A stretch of DNA of 54,097 nt from Elusimicrobia bacterium CG_4_9_14_3_um_filter_62_55 (GCA_002790095.1 PFUL01000113.1:1-54097), one strand, 5' to 3'. Shown: positions 33,800 through 43,109, counted from the stretch's first letter. Numbers and translations are program-made. The notes: generated from the sequence alone by a model not told the origin.

Positions 33800-35608
33800 A
33801 TGCTTCGTCGAACGGGCGCCGCGTTTCTGGCGCTTTTTTTGTCGATCCCCTCGAACGCGGCCCCGGTACTGGGAAGGACGGCAGGCAAGGGGCTTTCCGT
33901 CGCGCCGAACCTTGTTCCGGCGACGCCACACGCCGCGGCTTTCACGGGGGCGGAGGCTCTCGGCGCGCCGTCGCTGATCTCTTCTTTGCCGTCGCTCGAC
34001 GCCTTCCGGGCGGACCCGCGAACGGCGGCGCTTGCGACTCCGGCGGCGGCGCTCCCCGCGTTTGCGTCGGTCCGGACGGCAAGTCCGCGTTTAAGCGCGG
34101 TCGCCGCCAAGCCGTCTCCCGCGAAGCGGACTCTCGTAAAGCGCGCCCGCCTTCCCGTACTCGCCTCGCTAAAAACGCTCACCCGCGAAACCGCTCCTTC
34201 GCGGGCCGGCGCGAGCGTCTTCCCCCATTTCTTCGACCTCGCCGTCCGCTCTCCTGCGGCCGCGGCGCCGGTTTCGGTGGAGCCGCGACGCCCGCGAACG
34301 CGCGGATCGTTAACGCGGACGCTCGCCCGCGGCAACCTCGCGGACGACACTCCCCCCTCGCCCGCCGCGGAGATCCCCCGCGGCTGGGGCTTCGGCGGCT
34401 GGGCCTACATCGGATACCTCTCCGCCGTCATCGCGGGGCTGGCGGTGTACTCCCCTATCTTTCCGGGGATGGCGATCGAGCGCTTCGGCGCGGCGTCCTA
34501 CGGACTCGCAGCCTCGCTCGCCGTTCTCGCGATGCCTCCCGCGGCCGCGCTCGCGCGCAAAGCGGGAAACGCGTTCGGCATGCAGCGCGCTTTAGCCGCG
34601 TCGCTGATCGGAGCCGGCGCCGCCTCGGCGGCTCTCTTCTCGACGCTCGGCGGCGGCGCGCTGCCGTGGGCCGGACTCGCTGCGGGCCTGATCGTCGTTC
34701 AAGGAATGTTCGCGTCGATGCGCACCCTCGACAAGGCGATTCCGGCGGGACTGTACGGAAGAGATCAAGAAAAGCTGCAGCGCTTCAACGCGCTGTCCTT
34801 TTCTCTTTCCCGGATTCCGGGCATTCTCCTTCCGCTGGTCTTGGCGCCGATGCTGAGAACCGTCGGCCTCTACGGAACCCTCTCCGTCTTTCCCATCGCG
34901 TTGATCGCGGCCGCGCCGCTGGTTCTTTCGATTAAGTCCCGCCTTCCGGAGTCTGACGCCGCGGAAAACCCCGAGCGCCGGGGCGATCCCGCGCTTTTGC
35001 GCCTGTCGGGCTGGGGATTCGCTTCGCAGCAGGTGATGACCTACGTGCTGCCGTTTATTCTCGCGAGCGGCTACGGCTCTTACGCCTTTCCGGGGGATCC
35101 CTTGGCGGCGAAGGCCGTCGCCGGAATGCTGTTCGGGGCATGGACGGTCGGCGTCCTTCTGGGAACGTTCCATTTGATGGGATTTTTTCGCGGCGCTCTC
35201 GCGAGATTCGCAATGTCCCCGCGCACGCTGTCACCGGTCGAAAGCATGCGGCGCTCCGCCTGGATCGGAGCGATCGGGTTCGCGGGATTCATCCCGCTGC
35301 TGTGGCCGTTCGCCCCCGCGCTCTACGCCGGGGCCGTCCTCGCCGGATTTTCCGGCGGGTCTTCGTTTTTGGTCTACCTCTCAGCCGCGCAGGCCAACGC
35401 CCCGTCGCAGGACCGCGCCGGAGCGATCTCGCGCTACATGACGCTGAGCTTCGCTGCAATCGCGGGCATCGTGTGGGGGATGGGCGCCCTGCTTCAAGCC
35501 TTTCCCGGGAGCCCGGTTCCCTTCGCCTTTCTCATCGCCGTCCTGGGCGGCTTCTCCGCCCTAAACGCCGCAATCGCTTTACGCCTCAACGACAAGGAGA
35601 CGCCCTGA
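33800..35608 (+). CDS. MFS transporter with long exported-type Ala/Pro-rich N-terminus
   Basis: A 602-residue protein. The first ~22 residues look like a signal peptide (MLRRTGAAFLALFLSIPSNA) and about 165 residues of low-complexity Ala/Pro/Arg-rich sequence follow. Only then, from about residue 197, comes the hydrophobic core with about 12 membrane segments (GWAYIGYLSAVIAGLAVYSP onward). The core resembles the major facilitator superfamily, with a related fold to the ferroportin-like group. An MFS protein preceded by a signal peptide and a long linker is abnormal. The nearby GNAT protein has the same kind of N-terminus. The stop overlaps the start of the acylase gene (TGATG). Confidence 0.75.
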   Translation: MLRRTGAAFLALFLSIPSNAAPVLGRTAGKGLSVAPNLVPATPHAAAFTGAEALGAPSLISSLPSLDAFRADPRTAALATPAAALPAFASVRTASPRLSAVAAKPSPAKRTLVKRARLPVLASLKTLTRETAPSRAGASVFPHFFDLAVRSPAAAAPVSVEPRRPRTRGSLTRTLARGNLADDTPPSPAAEIPRGWGFGGWAYIGYLSAVIAGLAVYSPIFPGMAIERFGAASYGLAASLAVLAMPPAAALARKAGNAFGMQRALAASLIGAGAASAALFSTLGGGALPWAGLAAGLIVVQGMFASMRTLDKAIPAGLYGRDQEKLQRFNALSFSLSRIPGILLPLVLAPMLRTVGLYGTLSVFPIALIAAAPLVLSIKSRLPESDAAENPERRGDPALLRLSGWGFASQQVMTYVLPFILASGYGSYAFPGDPLAAKAVAGMLFGAWTVGVLLGTFHLMGFFRGALARFAMSPRTLSPVESMRRSAWIGAIGFAGFIPLLWPFAPALYAGAVLAGFSGGSSFLVYLSAAQANAPSQDRAGAISRYMTLSFAAIAGIVWGMGALLQAFPGSPVPFAFLIAVLGGFSALNAAIALRLNDKETP

Positions 35609-36132
35609 TGCTCATTTTATCCCGCACCAAAACCAGCCGCTCGCGCGCCGCCGGCGCGGCCCTCGGAGCCGCGCTTGCCGGCCTGCTTTGGAACGCGTCC
35701 CGGCCCTCGGTTCCCGCCCCGACGGACGCGATGAAGGCCCGTGCGTCCGCCGTTGAGATTCTGCGCGACCGCTATGGGATTGCGCACGTCTTCGGAAAGA
35801 CCGACGCGGACGCCGCCTTCGGATTCGCGTATGCGAGCGCCGAGGATCATTGGGAAACGACGCAGACGATCTTGATCGCCGGACGAGGGGAACTCTCCCG
35901 GACGCGGCTCTCGAAGAAAGCGCTCGCCTCGGACTTCTTCGTCCAATTCTCCGGGATCCGCGAAGTCTCGAACGCGGGCTATGCCTTCCTGCGTCCCCGC
36001 ATGCGGGAACTGCTTGAGGCGTATGCGGACGGCCTCAACTACTACGCCTCGAAGCATCCGGAAGAAGTCGACGCGCGCTTTTTGCCGTGGACCGGTAAGG
36101 ACATCGCCGGACAACTCGTGTTCAAACTCTAG
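35608..36132 (+). CDS. Penicillin-acylase-family protein, N-terminal (alpha-chain) part ending at an in-frame amber
   Basis: 174 residues: a membrane signal/anchor (AAGAALGAALAGLLWNAS) and then the family's alpha-chain (VEILRDRYGIAHVFGKTDADAAFGFAYASAEDHW). The frame stops at TAG 36130-36132 and continues without shift into the beta-chain frame at 36139. In most relatives one precursor is cut into alpha and beta chains. The stop falls close to the expected alpha-chain/spacer boundary, so the pieces might still assemble if both are made. A nonsense mutation, sequencing error or read-through are alternatives. Confidence 0.75.
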   Translation: MLILSRTKTSRSRAAGAALGAALAGLLWNASRPSVPAPTDAMKARASAVEILRDRYGIAHVFGKTDADAAFGFAYASAEDHWETTQTILIAGRGELSRTRLSKKALASDFFVQFSGIREVSNAGYAFLRPRMRELLEAYADGLNYYASKHPEEVDARFLPWTGKDIAGQLVFKL

Positions 36133-36138
36133 CTGTTT

Positions 36139-37719
36139 ATGGGACTCTCCGAAGCGATCAAGAAGGTCCGCTCCGGCGAGTTAACCGACGGCACCGGCCT
36201 GCCTTCTCCCGGAAACGGATCCAACGCCCACGCGGTCGCGCCCTGGCGTTCGGCCGACGGAATCGCGCGCTTAAACGTAAACTCGCATTTGGATTGGGAG
36301 GGTTTTCGCGCCTGGCAGGAGGCGCATGTGGTCAGCGAGGAGGGTTGGAATTTCTCCGGAGGCTATTTAGCGGCGACCCCGTTTCTCCTGATCGGACACA
36401 ACGACCGCCTGGGATGGACACTGACGGTCAACCGTCCGGATCTGGTCGATGTCTATGCGATCGAACGCGACCCCTCCGATCCGTCGCGCTACCGCTTCGA
36501 CGGAGAGTCCAAGCCTCTCGAAGAAAAAGTCGCCCGGATCCGACTCGAATGGGGCCCGTTCTCGTGGACCTTGAAAAAGCGCTTCTATCGGACTCTGCAC
36601 GGTCCCGCGCTGGAAGCCCGGGGCGGGCTCTACGCGTTTCGGGTCGCGGGACTGGAGCGCGCCGTCTTCGCGAACGAAGAGCTCTACGACATGAACAAGG
36701 CCTCCTCGTTCGAGGAATTCAAAGGCGCGCTCTCCCGCCACGCGATCGGAATGTTCAACGTCGTTTACGCGGACGCGGGCAACATTCTCTATCAATACAA
36801 CGCGCTGATCCCCGAACGCGCGCCGGGCTTCGACTGGAAGGGCGTCGTCCCCGGAAACACCTCCAAAACCCTGTGGGGGGACTACCTGCCGCTCGCCTCC
36901 TTGCCCCGCGTCGAGAATCCCGCGTCGGGATGGCTCCAAAACTGCAACGCGACTCCGTACGCCACGACGAGTTCGGGGGAAATCCCGGACCCCGCAGACA
37001 TTCCCGTCGCCGCCGGCATCGAAACCTACGCGAACAACCGAACACTTCGATCGCATGAGACCTTCGGCAGCGACGAATCCATTACCCGGGAAGAATTCCT
37101 GAGCTACAAATGGGACCGGCGCTATTCCCGGCGCGCTCCGCTCTACGCCCGCGTCATCGAACCCCTGCTGGATCGCTTCGTTCCCGTCAACGCGCACGAA
37201 CGGCGTGCGCTGAAGCTTCTGCGCACCTTCGACGGCCGCTTGGAACCTGAGTCCCGAACCGCCGCATTGGTCATCAAAACCTACGGCCCCATCTACGATA
37301 AGCAGTACGAGCCGGAAAAAGCGCCCGACCCGCGTCATACGTTTCGTCAGGCCGTCGCATGGCTGGTAAGAACGCACGGGCGCGTCGATCCCCGCCTCGA
37401 TGAGGTTCAATTCATCTCGCGCGGCGCCCACTCCTTTCCCGTCGCCGGAGGGCCGTCGGTGCTGCACGTCGTCGACCGACACCGCATCGAGGACGGCAAG
37501 CTCGTGGGAACGCACGGCGACGGCTTCCTGCAGATCGTGGAATTTCCGAAAGGAAAGCCCGCGCGGGCGACGGCCGTGCACCAATTCGGCGCGTCGAGTC
37601 GCCCGAACAGCCCGCATTACGCCGATCAGATGGAGTCCTTCGCCGCGCGGCGGCTGCGTCCGAGTTGGCGGACCCGGGAAGAAATTCTCGCCGATCTCGA
37701 ATCGCGCTACCGGCCTTAA
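36139..37719 (+). CDS. Penicillin-acylase-family protein, spacer and catalytic beta-chain part
   Basis: 526 residues in the same frame as the preceding alpha-chain segment. The Ntn-hydrolase nucleophile is Ser at 36220-36222 in PSPGNGSNAHAVAP; about 27 spacer residues precede it. Conserved later parts include LNVNSHLDWEG (usually a substrate/oxyanion region), LLIGHNDRLGWTLTVN and QNCNATPY with the catalytic-type Asn. The family hydrolyses acyl amides (beta-lactams, acyl-homoserine lactones, siderophore precursors) in the periplasm. ATG 36139 lies only two codons after the amber and has no Shine-Dalgarno, so independent initiation is doubtful. Ends 1 bp before a convergent gene. Confidence 0.8.
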   Translation: MGLSEAIKKVRSGELTDGTGLPSPGNGSNAHAVAPWRSADGIARLNVNSHLDWEGFRAWQEAHVVSEEGWNFSGGYLAATPFLLIGHNDRLGWTLTVNRPDLVDVYAIERDPSDPSRYRFDGESKPLEEKVARIRLEWGPFSWTLKKRFYRTLHGPALEARGGLYAFRVAGLERAVFANEELYDMNKASSFEEFKGALSRHAIGMFNVVYADAGNILYQYNALIPERAPGFDWKGVVPGNTSKTLWGDYLPLASLPRVENPASGWLQNCNATPYATTSSGEIPDPADIPVAAGIETYANNRTLRSHETFGSDESITREEFLSYKWDRRYSRRAPLYARVIEPLLDRFVPVNAHERRALKLLRTFDGRLEPESRTAALVIKTYGPIYDKQYEPEKAPDPRHTFRQAVAWLVRTHGRVDPRLDEVQFISRGAHSFPVAGGPSVLHVVDRHRIEDGKLVGTHGDGFLQIVEFPKGKPARATAVHQFGASSRPNSPHYADQMESFAARRLRPSWRTREEILADLESRYRP

Positions 37720-37720
37720 C

Positions 37721-39082
37721 TCAGCGCGATCCGGGAGCCCGATTCGATTCGGGAATCGCGAACTCGGAGAACGGCTTGCGCCGGTTGAGACTGAGCGCGA
37801 AGAAATCGAACGCGTGGATTCCCGTTGTCAGGGTGCCGGGATCCTGTTCGAACCCCGCGATCGCGTCCGAATAGAGGAAGCCCGACGCGACGCGCTTCCC
37901 GTGCGAACTGAACGCCAAGCCCGCCGAGGCGTTGTTGCGGACCAACTTCGCCTGAGGGACGTCGTAGCGTGTTCCGTGCAGAGGATCGTCGTTGACGATC
38001 GAGGCGCCCGCGAAATCGATCCCGTATTCGACCATTCGGGCGAGAATGTGCTGGACCAGCGCCCGCCCCGTCCCGGTCCGCCCGTACGCCGGATCGACCG
38101 CCATCTGCTTGACGAGCAGCATCTCCGCGTCGGGACCGTAGCGCGCCTCGATCGCCCGCCGCGCCAGTACGTTCAGTTCCTGACCCGTGGAATCGGGATG
38201 GATCACGCCCTTGCCGTAGACGACCGAGAATCCGTGAATCACGCCTCCTGCGCCCCGGGCGACCCAGATCGCGCTGTCGGGGTGTTCGATGTAGTGACGG
38301 AAATAATCTTCCGTATACGTCCAGACCAAAAATCCTGAATCGGAGATCTCCTTCTCGGTCTTTCCCCGTATGGCGGCGAGCCGGACCTGCTCGGTGATCT
38401 CGACGAGGCGGGCGAGATCCCCCGCTTTCGCGCGCGAGATCGCGAGCGGCGGATTCCCCTTGCGAATTCTCTGAATTTCGGACCAGCCTCGAAGCAGCGC
38501 CGCCTTGATCCGCCCACCCCAGGACCTGCCAAGACGCGAAAAGACGCTGCCTTCGACCGCGCGCAGTCCCGGCGCCGGAGTCGAGGCGGGACCGGCGGCG
38601 TTCGCGGCGATCGAAGGCGCCAACCGCGTGCCCCCCGAGGACGGGGAAGCGAAAACGGGAACGGGGGCCTGCCCCGAGAAATCGGCCCGGCCTCCGTCAA
38701 AGGTTTCGCGCAAGGCCGCGGCCCGTTCGCCTGAGGAACGGTTCTTCTCGGTTTTTCGCGCGCCCTCGCGCAACACCTTGATTTCCCGCCGCGTTCGCTC
38801 GGGGGACTTGGCCGCCCGCAGCACGGGCCGCTCCGGAGCAAGAACGGGGGCGACCGGCAAGACGGCGAGCCCGCCCGAAACCGCGGCCCGCGGCAAAGGA
38901 AGTCCCTCGGAAAGAGAGGGTGCCGCGATCGGCGCGACGGCGGAAAGTCCCGAGACTCCCGGCGCAAGCGCGGCGCCGACGGCGATCGCGGAAGTCGCCG
39001 CGGGGGCGCGACGGGCCGCGATTGCGGAGAATGCGGGAACCGCGGCGAGCGCGACCGTTAAAGCAGCCAAAACGATTTTCAT
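37721..39082 (-). CDS. GNAT-family acetyltransferase domain behind exported Ala/Pro-rich N-terminus
   Basis: A 453-residue protein. Residues 1-~22 form a signal peptide (MKIVLAALTVALAAVPAFSA) and residues ~23-205 are Ala/Pro/Arg-rich low complexity. From about residue 215 a GNAT-like domain follows: AISRAKAGDLARLVEITEQV, MAVDPAYGRTGTGRALVQHI (acetyl-CoA loop), then AGASIVNDDPLHGT. Start at ATG 39082 is supported by GGGAGGA just upstream. An acetyl-CoA-dependent domain with an exported-type N-terminus is odd; the linker may hold the protein at the membrane. The substrate is unknown. Confidence 0.72.
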   Translation of the reverse strand: MKIVLAALTVALAAVPAFSAIAARRAPAATSAIAVGAALAPGVSGLSAVAPIAAPSLSEGLPLPRAAVSGGLAVLPVAPVLAPERPVLRAAKSPERTRREIKVLREGARKTEKNRSSGERAAALRETFDGGRADFSGQAPVPVFASPSSGGTRLAPSIAANAAGPASTPAPGLRAVEGSVFSRLGRSWGGRIKAALLRGWSEIQRIRKGNPPLAISRAKAGDLARLVEITEQVRLAAIRGKTEKEISDSGFLVWTYTEDYFRHYIEHPDSAIWVARGAGGVIHGFSVVYGKGVIHPDSTGQELNVLARRAIEARYGPDAEMLLVKQMAVDPAYGRTGTGRALVQHILARMVEYGIDFAGASIVNDDPLHGTRYDVPQAKLVRNNASAGLAFSSHGKRVASGFLYSDAIAGFEQDPGTLTTGIHAFDFFALSLNRRKPFSEFAIPESNRAPGSR

Positions 39083-39139
39083 CCTATCCTCCCCGCGGCG
39101 AGGCCGCGAGAGGGGCAATCTAGCGCAAAGGCGTGAAAC

Positions 39140-39177
39140 CTATTTCGGGCCGTGCGGGCACCGGCGTCGTGGAAATA
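39140..39177. repeat. Inverted repeat between glycan cluster and GNAT gene
   Basis: CTATTTC and GAAATAG (7 bp each) flank a 24-nt GC-rich spacer. It lies downstream of the glycan genes and upstream of the GNAT gene, both on the minus strand. It could be a weak terminator or an operator; no T-tract follows. Confidence 0.3.
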
Positions 39178-39236
39178 GACCTATCCGAAAATCCCCGGAG
39201 GACCGCCTATGAGTGCGGGGTCTGGGACCTCGAAAT

Positions 39237-40187
39237 TCAGACTTCGCGCGCCCCGTCGCGATGACGCGCGTACCACGCGCAGGTGAGGCGGACCCCCGCT
39301 TCGAGCCCTATCTTCGGCTTCCACCCGAGACGACGCACCACGGCAGTGGAGAAGCGGCGCCGGGTCTGTCCGACCGGGCGCGCGGGATCGAATTCGATTA
39401 TTCCCTGGTAGCCGGCGGACAGGGCGATCAGTGAGGCGAGCTTCCGGATCGTCGTCAGTCGGCCGGTCGCCACATTGACGACACCCTGGAACGGGCTGTT
39501 GGCAATCCTCAGCATCGCGTCGATACAGTCCTCGATGTACAGGAAGTCCCGCCGCGTCGATCCGTCGCCCCACACGCGCACCGATGGAACCCCGTCGCGC
39601 GTTGAGTCAGCGAAGCGACGCACTAGGCCTGCGACCACATGAGAATGCTCGGGATGAAAGTTATCGAACGGGCCGTAAATGTTCGCCGGCAGGCAGTACG
39701 CGTAGCGCATCCCCGAGGCCTCGGCGGCTGCCTGCAAGTGGACTAACAGCCCCCGCTTTGCGTATGCGTAGGCATCGTTGGTGGTCTCAGGAACCCCGTC
39801 GAGGTAGTCGCGTTCCCGCAGAAGCGAGGACTCGAGTCGCTTCGGGTAGGCGCAGCCGGTACCCATCGCGAAGATGTACGGTACTCCCGTCTCCATCGCC
39901 TCCCGGACAACATTCGTGTTGATAGCCGAATTGTCGTAATAGAAGGCTTCCTTCGCGGTAATGTTAGCGTAGATTCCGCCTACGCGGGCGGCCAGGTGGA
40001 ACAGCGTCTCAGGCCTCGCCCTGCGAATCAGCCGCCGCACATTGGCGCGCTCGCGCAGGTCGCACGCGCTTCCGACACCGGTGACGCGGCAGCCGAGGCG
40101 CTCAAGACGCCGCACCAGGTTGCGCCCAACGAGCCCGGTCGCCCCGGTCACCAAGACCCGCGCGTTCCTCCGAAGCCGCACGCTCAC
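39237..40187 (-). CDS. GDP-L-fucose-synthase-like epimerase/reductase (WcaG/Fcl type)
   Basis: A 316-residue short-chain dehydrogenase/reductase. The Rossmann motif is VTGATGLVGRNLVRRL and the family-specific block is GGIYANITAKEAFYYDNSAI; the catalytic Tyr-Lys is probably in DAYAYAKRGLLV. C-terminal FNFHPEHSHVVAG-type and VWGDGSTRRDFLYIEDC blocks match GDP-fucose synthases. The start GTG at 40187 overlaps the kinase stop (GTGA). With the upstream kinase and dehydratase it resembles the wcaG/fcl-hddA-dmhA set that makes GDP-6-deoxy-heptoses in Campylobacter. GDP-fucose itself remains possible. Confidence 0.85.
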   Translation of the reverse strand: MSVRLRRNARVLVTGATGLVGRNLVRRLERLGCRVTGVGSACDLRERANVRRLIRRARPETLFHLAARVGGIYANITAKEAFYYDNSAINTNVVREAMETGVPYIFAMGTGCAYPKRLESSLLRERDYLDGVPETTNDAYAYAKRGLLVHLQAAAEASGMRYAYCLPANIYGPFDNFHPEHSHVVAGLVRRFADSTRDGVPSVRVWGDGSTRRDFLYIEDCIDAMLRIANSPFQGVVNVATGRLTTIRKLASLIALSAGYQGIIEFDPARPVGQTRRRFSTAVVRRLGWKPKIGLEAGVRLTCAWYARHRDGAREV

Positions 40188-41173
40188 GCCCCTTTTCCGG
40201 TAGAATAGTAGATCACGCTCGTCCCCTCGTCGTCGAAGCGGATTGGTACCAAATTCAGAGGATGGATCCGCCGTTTGAACGCAGCAGCATCCGTCGGACG
40301 GCACACAAAAAGCATGTAGCCGCCGGCACCGGCCCCAAGCAACTTCCCGCCGAGCGCGCCTCCACGCAGGCCCGCGCGGTAGACGGCATCGACCGCGGCG
40401 TTTGAGACGCGGGAGATTGTGCGCTTACGCAACCAGCATTCGTGCATCAGCGCGCCGAAACCCTGAATGTCCTGGTCCTTCAACAGCCGGATCCCCTCCT
40501 CCACGGAATCTTGGAGAAAGCGCAATTGCGGGACGAAGCGGCGCGTCGGCGTCCTGTTCGAGAATGATACCTTCCCACTAATGCGGCGAGTCGGGATGTA
40601 CACGAGATGCAGGCACTCGATCAGGGTCTTCTTGAACGCTGCGTCGAGACAGACCGGCTCGACCGTGTAGCCGCTCGCCGAGAAGCGGACATGATTGAGC
40701 CCACCGAACGCGACGGCGATCTGGTCCTGCCAGCCTCCACGCTCCTTCAGCACACGGCGCTCCAGGTGGATCGCCTTGTCGGCGAGCGCGCGCTTTGAGA
40801 CGAACCGCCCCGCCCCGTTCTCTAGCGCCGACAACAGCCCGACCGCGAACGCCGAACTAGTCCCAAGCCCGCTCCGACCCGGCAGGTCCGCGTCGTAATG
40901 GACCTCGACATCGCGCTTGCGGTACAGCCGCAGAGCCTCGCGCACCAGCGGGTGGCGCACATTCGCGAGGCGCCCGACAGTCTCGACGCGCGAGTACGAG
41001 ACGCGAATCGAGTAATCGAAGTAGGGCGGCAGGTCACGCACGGTGACGTAGCAGTACTTGTCGACTGCGGTGGACAGCACCGCGCCACCGTGGCGCGAAA
41101 ACCACTCCTCAATGTCGCTCCCGCCCCCTAAGAACGAGACACGAAACGGCGTACGCGTAACGATCATCGCCAT
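40184..41173 (-). CDS. GHMP-family sugar kinase, HddA-like
   Basis: A 329-residue kinase. The N-terminal signature RTPFRVSFLGGGSDIEEWF and the ATP-binding DLPGRSGLGTSSAFAVG are typical of D-glycero-D-manno-heptose-7-phosphate kinase and the fucokinase C-terminal domain. GAGGYMLFVC near the C-terminus is the third GHMP motif. It would phosphorylate the anomeric position of a heptose phosphate on the way to a GDP-sugar. It lies between two sugar-nucleotide reductase/dehydratase genes, 5 bp after the first and overlapping the second. Confidence 0.85.
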   Translation of the reverse strand: MAMIVTRTPFRVSFLGGGSDIEEWFSRHGGAVLSTAVDKYCYVTVRDLPPYFDYSIRVSYSRVETVGRLANVRHPLVREALRLYRKRDVEVHYDADLPGRSGLGTSSAFAVGLLSALENGAGRFVSKRALADKAIHLERRVLKERGGWQDQIAVAFGGLNHVRFSASGYTVEPVCLDAAFKKTLIECLHLVYIPTRRISGKVSFSNRTPTRRFVPQLRFLQDSVEEGIRLLKDQDIQGFGALMHECWLRKRTISRVSNAAVDAVYRAGLRGGALGGKLLGAGAGGYMLFVCRPTDAAAFKRRIHPLNLVPIRFDDEGTSVIYYSTGKGA

Positions 41174-41178
41174 GTCCG

Positions 41179-42192
41179 CTATCTAGAAAGGAACGATTCG
41201 CCCATTTTCACGCGTTCCCGCCAGTAGTCCAACAGATCGCGCATCGTGGTTGCGAAGGGGATTTGGGGCTTCCAGCCGGTATGCTTACGAAACTTCGTCG
41301 TGTCGGGAACTTGAAGATCGGCGTCGATTGGCCGAAGCCGCCGCCGGTCGGTCGCCACGCGGATATTCTTGCGCGTTGAGAGGCTTAGCAGATGCTTCAG
41401 CATGTCGCCCACCGAGCAGGAGTGATCGCCGCCGATGTTGTAGTAGGCACCGGCCGTCGGCTTCACGGTGACCAGCATGTGGTAGGCACGCACCGCATCA
41501 CGGACATCGGCGAAGGTCCGCAGCGAGTTGAGGTTTCCGGTCTTCACGACCGGCGCAAGGCGCCCTGCTTCGATCAGCGCGATCTGCTTCGCGAAAGTAG
41601 ACTCGGCGAAGACGTCGCCGCGCCGCGGACCGGTATGCGTGAACATCCGCGTCGTCATCACCGTCATCCCGTAGGCCTCGGCGTAGAAGCGGCCGAGAAG
41701 GTCGGCACCGACCTTGGAGATCGCGTACGGCGAGGCCGGGTGAAAGAGCGCGTCCTCGCCGATCGGCAGCGCCGAGCGCACAACGCGACCGAAAACCTCG
41801 GACGAAGCGCAGACATGGACAATCGGCTTTCCGCCGACGATACGCAGCGCTTCCAGCACGTTCAGCGTCCCGATCACATTCGTCTGCAGCGTGTCTGCAG
41901 GTGCTGTGAAGCTGGTCAGCGGATAGCTCTGTGCCGCGAGGTGGAATACGAAGCGGGGTTTGGCTTCGCGGAACAGCCGAATCAGCGACGCCAGGTCGTT
42001 GACATCGGCGTAATGGAAGCGCAGCCTTCGCCGCTTCTCCGCGAGCGGGAGCAGATGCCGAACATTGTCGAGCGGGCTGCGCCAGCGTGCGCAGCCGACA
42101 ACCTCCCAATCCGTATTCTCGAGCAGGTAGTCGGCCAAGTGCGACCCGACCATGCCGGTGATACCGGTAATGACTGCGCGTTTACCGGCCAT
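41179..42192 (-). CDS. GDP-mannose/GDP-heptose 4,6-dehydratase-like protein
   Basis: A 337-residue extended SDR. ITGITGMVGSHLADYLL is the NAD(P)-binding loop, VHVCASSEVFG carries the Ser/Glu catalytic pair and SPYAISKVGADLL the Tyr-x-x-x-Lys. This arrangement is that of GDP-mannose 4,6-dehydratases and DmhA heptose dehydratases. ATG overlaps the preceding stop (TGATG). With the downstream kinase it points to a modified GDP-heptose or GDP-deoxyhexose; the C6/C7 substrate cannot be told from sequence alone. Confidence 0.82.
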   Translation of the reverse strand: MAGKRAVITGITGMVGSHLADYLLENTDWEVVGCARWRSPLDNVRHLLPLAEKRRRLRFHYADVNDLASLIRLFREAKPRFVFHLAAQSYPLTSFTAPADTLQTNVIGTLNVLEALRIVGGKPIVHVCASSEVFGRVVRSALPIGEDALFHPASPYAISKVGADLLGRFYAEAYGMTVMTTRMFTHTGPRRGDVFAESTFAKQIALIEAGRLAPVVKTGNLNSLRTFADVRDAVRAYHMLVTVKPTAGAYYNIGGDHSCSVGDMLKHLLSLSTRKNIRVATDRRRLRPIDADLQVPDTTKFRKHTGWKPQIPFATTMRDLLDYWRERVKMGESFLSR

Positions 42193-43109
42193 CAGAAGTG
42201 CTTCCGATAGAGATCGAACGCCTTCGCCGACTCGGGCGGGATGAAATCGTAGATTCGCTCGGCGTCGACGCCCAGAGCCTCAAGTAACGCCAGGTTCTTC
42301 TCGTAGCCGAGGACCTCGAGCATTAGGTCACGCGTAAGGTCATGTTCGTTGCGGTCCTGGCGGACAGAGGCACGATTGAAGACGACGGCGTGCCCCCTCG
42401 CCTGGTAGAAGTACGCCCCCCAGATGTCGTCCATCCGCCCGACGAACGGAAACAGGAAGTAATCCTTAAGGCTCTCGCGGGAGAGCAGCGTGTTCTGGGA
42501 GTCGAACGGTGCCCACGCGTCCGCGGCAAACGGAAAGCCCTTTCGATCGAAAGAGCAGTCAGGACGGTGCTCCATGCGGCAGAGTGCGTCGACATCCGGG
42601 TCGCCGTCCCAGAATCCGGCCTCGGCGTCGACGCGTGGGATCAAGAAGCCATCCTCGAACACATCGTAGCGCCGGCGGTGCAACAATTGTACCGGGTAGC
42701 CCCGGTGCCATAGATGGCGGTACTCGGTCGCGCCAAGAGGATCGAACGCCGGGAGGTCGCACGCATAGCGCCGGACAGTCGCCGGACCGCCGACGAGGGG
42801 CTCGGCACCCCAGAAATCGTATGGGATATTGTCATCATCGACGGTCGCGATCACATCAGCCCCTCGATCGTAGGCCATCAAGTAGCCGATGTTTCGCCGC
42901 TGTACCAGGTTCCAGCCGAGAGCGTCCGACAGCGGCTTCGCGAATGCTTCCTGCGCCTCAGGCCCAGCGTAAGTCCCGCGTTCAAGCGCGTAATCCTTCG
43001 GCGTCTTCTTGTCGCCGATGACGATCAACTCCCATCCGTCGAGCGCGTCGAACTTCCGGATCGCCTCGGTCGGCTGGTTGATCGTTGTCGCGACGATGAT
43101 CTTCTTCAT
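42192..43109 (-). CDS. STELLO/DUF288-like glycosyltransferase
   Basis: A 305-residue soluble protein. It begins MKKIIVATTINQPTEAIRKF, and carries a DxD-like VIATVDDDNIPYDFW motif for nucleotide-sugar binding. Further blocks (AFDPLGATEYRHLWHRGYP, WAPFDSQNTLLSRES, FVGRMDDIWGAYFYQARG) match DUF288/STELLO-like proteins known from eukaryotic and bacterial surface-glycan loci. It overlaps the upstream GT2 gene by ATGA and the downstream dehydratase by one base. Confidence 0.78.
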   Translation of the reverse strand: MKKIIVATTINQPTEAIRKFDALDGWELIVIGDKKTPKDYALERGTYAGPEAQEAFAKPLSDALGWNLVQRRNIGYLMAYDRGADVIATVDDDNIPYDFWGAEPLVGGPATVRRYACDLPAFDPLGATEYRHLWHRGYPVQLLHRRRYDVFEDGFLIPRVDAEAGFWDGDPDVDALCRMEHRPDCSFDRKGFPFAADAWAPFDSQNTLLSRESLKDYFLFPFVGRMDDIWGAYFYQARGHAVVFNRASVRQDRNEHDLTRDLMLEVLGYEKNLALLEALGVDAERIYDFIPPESAKAFDLYRKHF

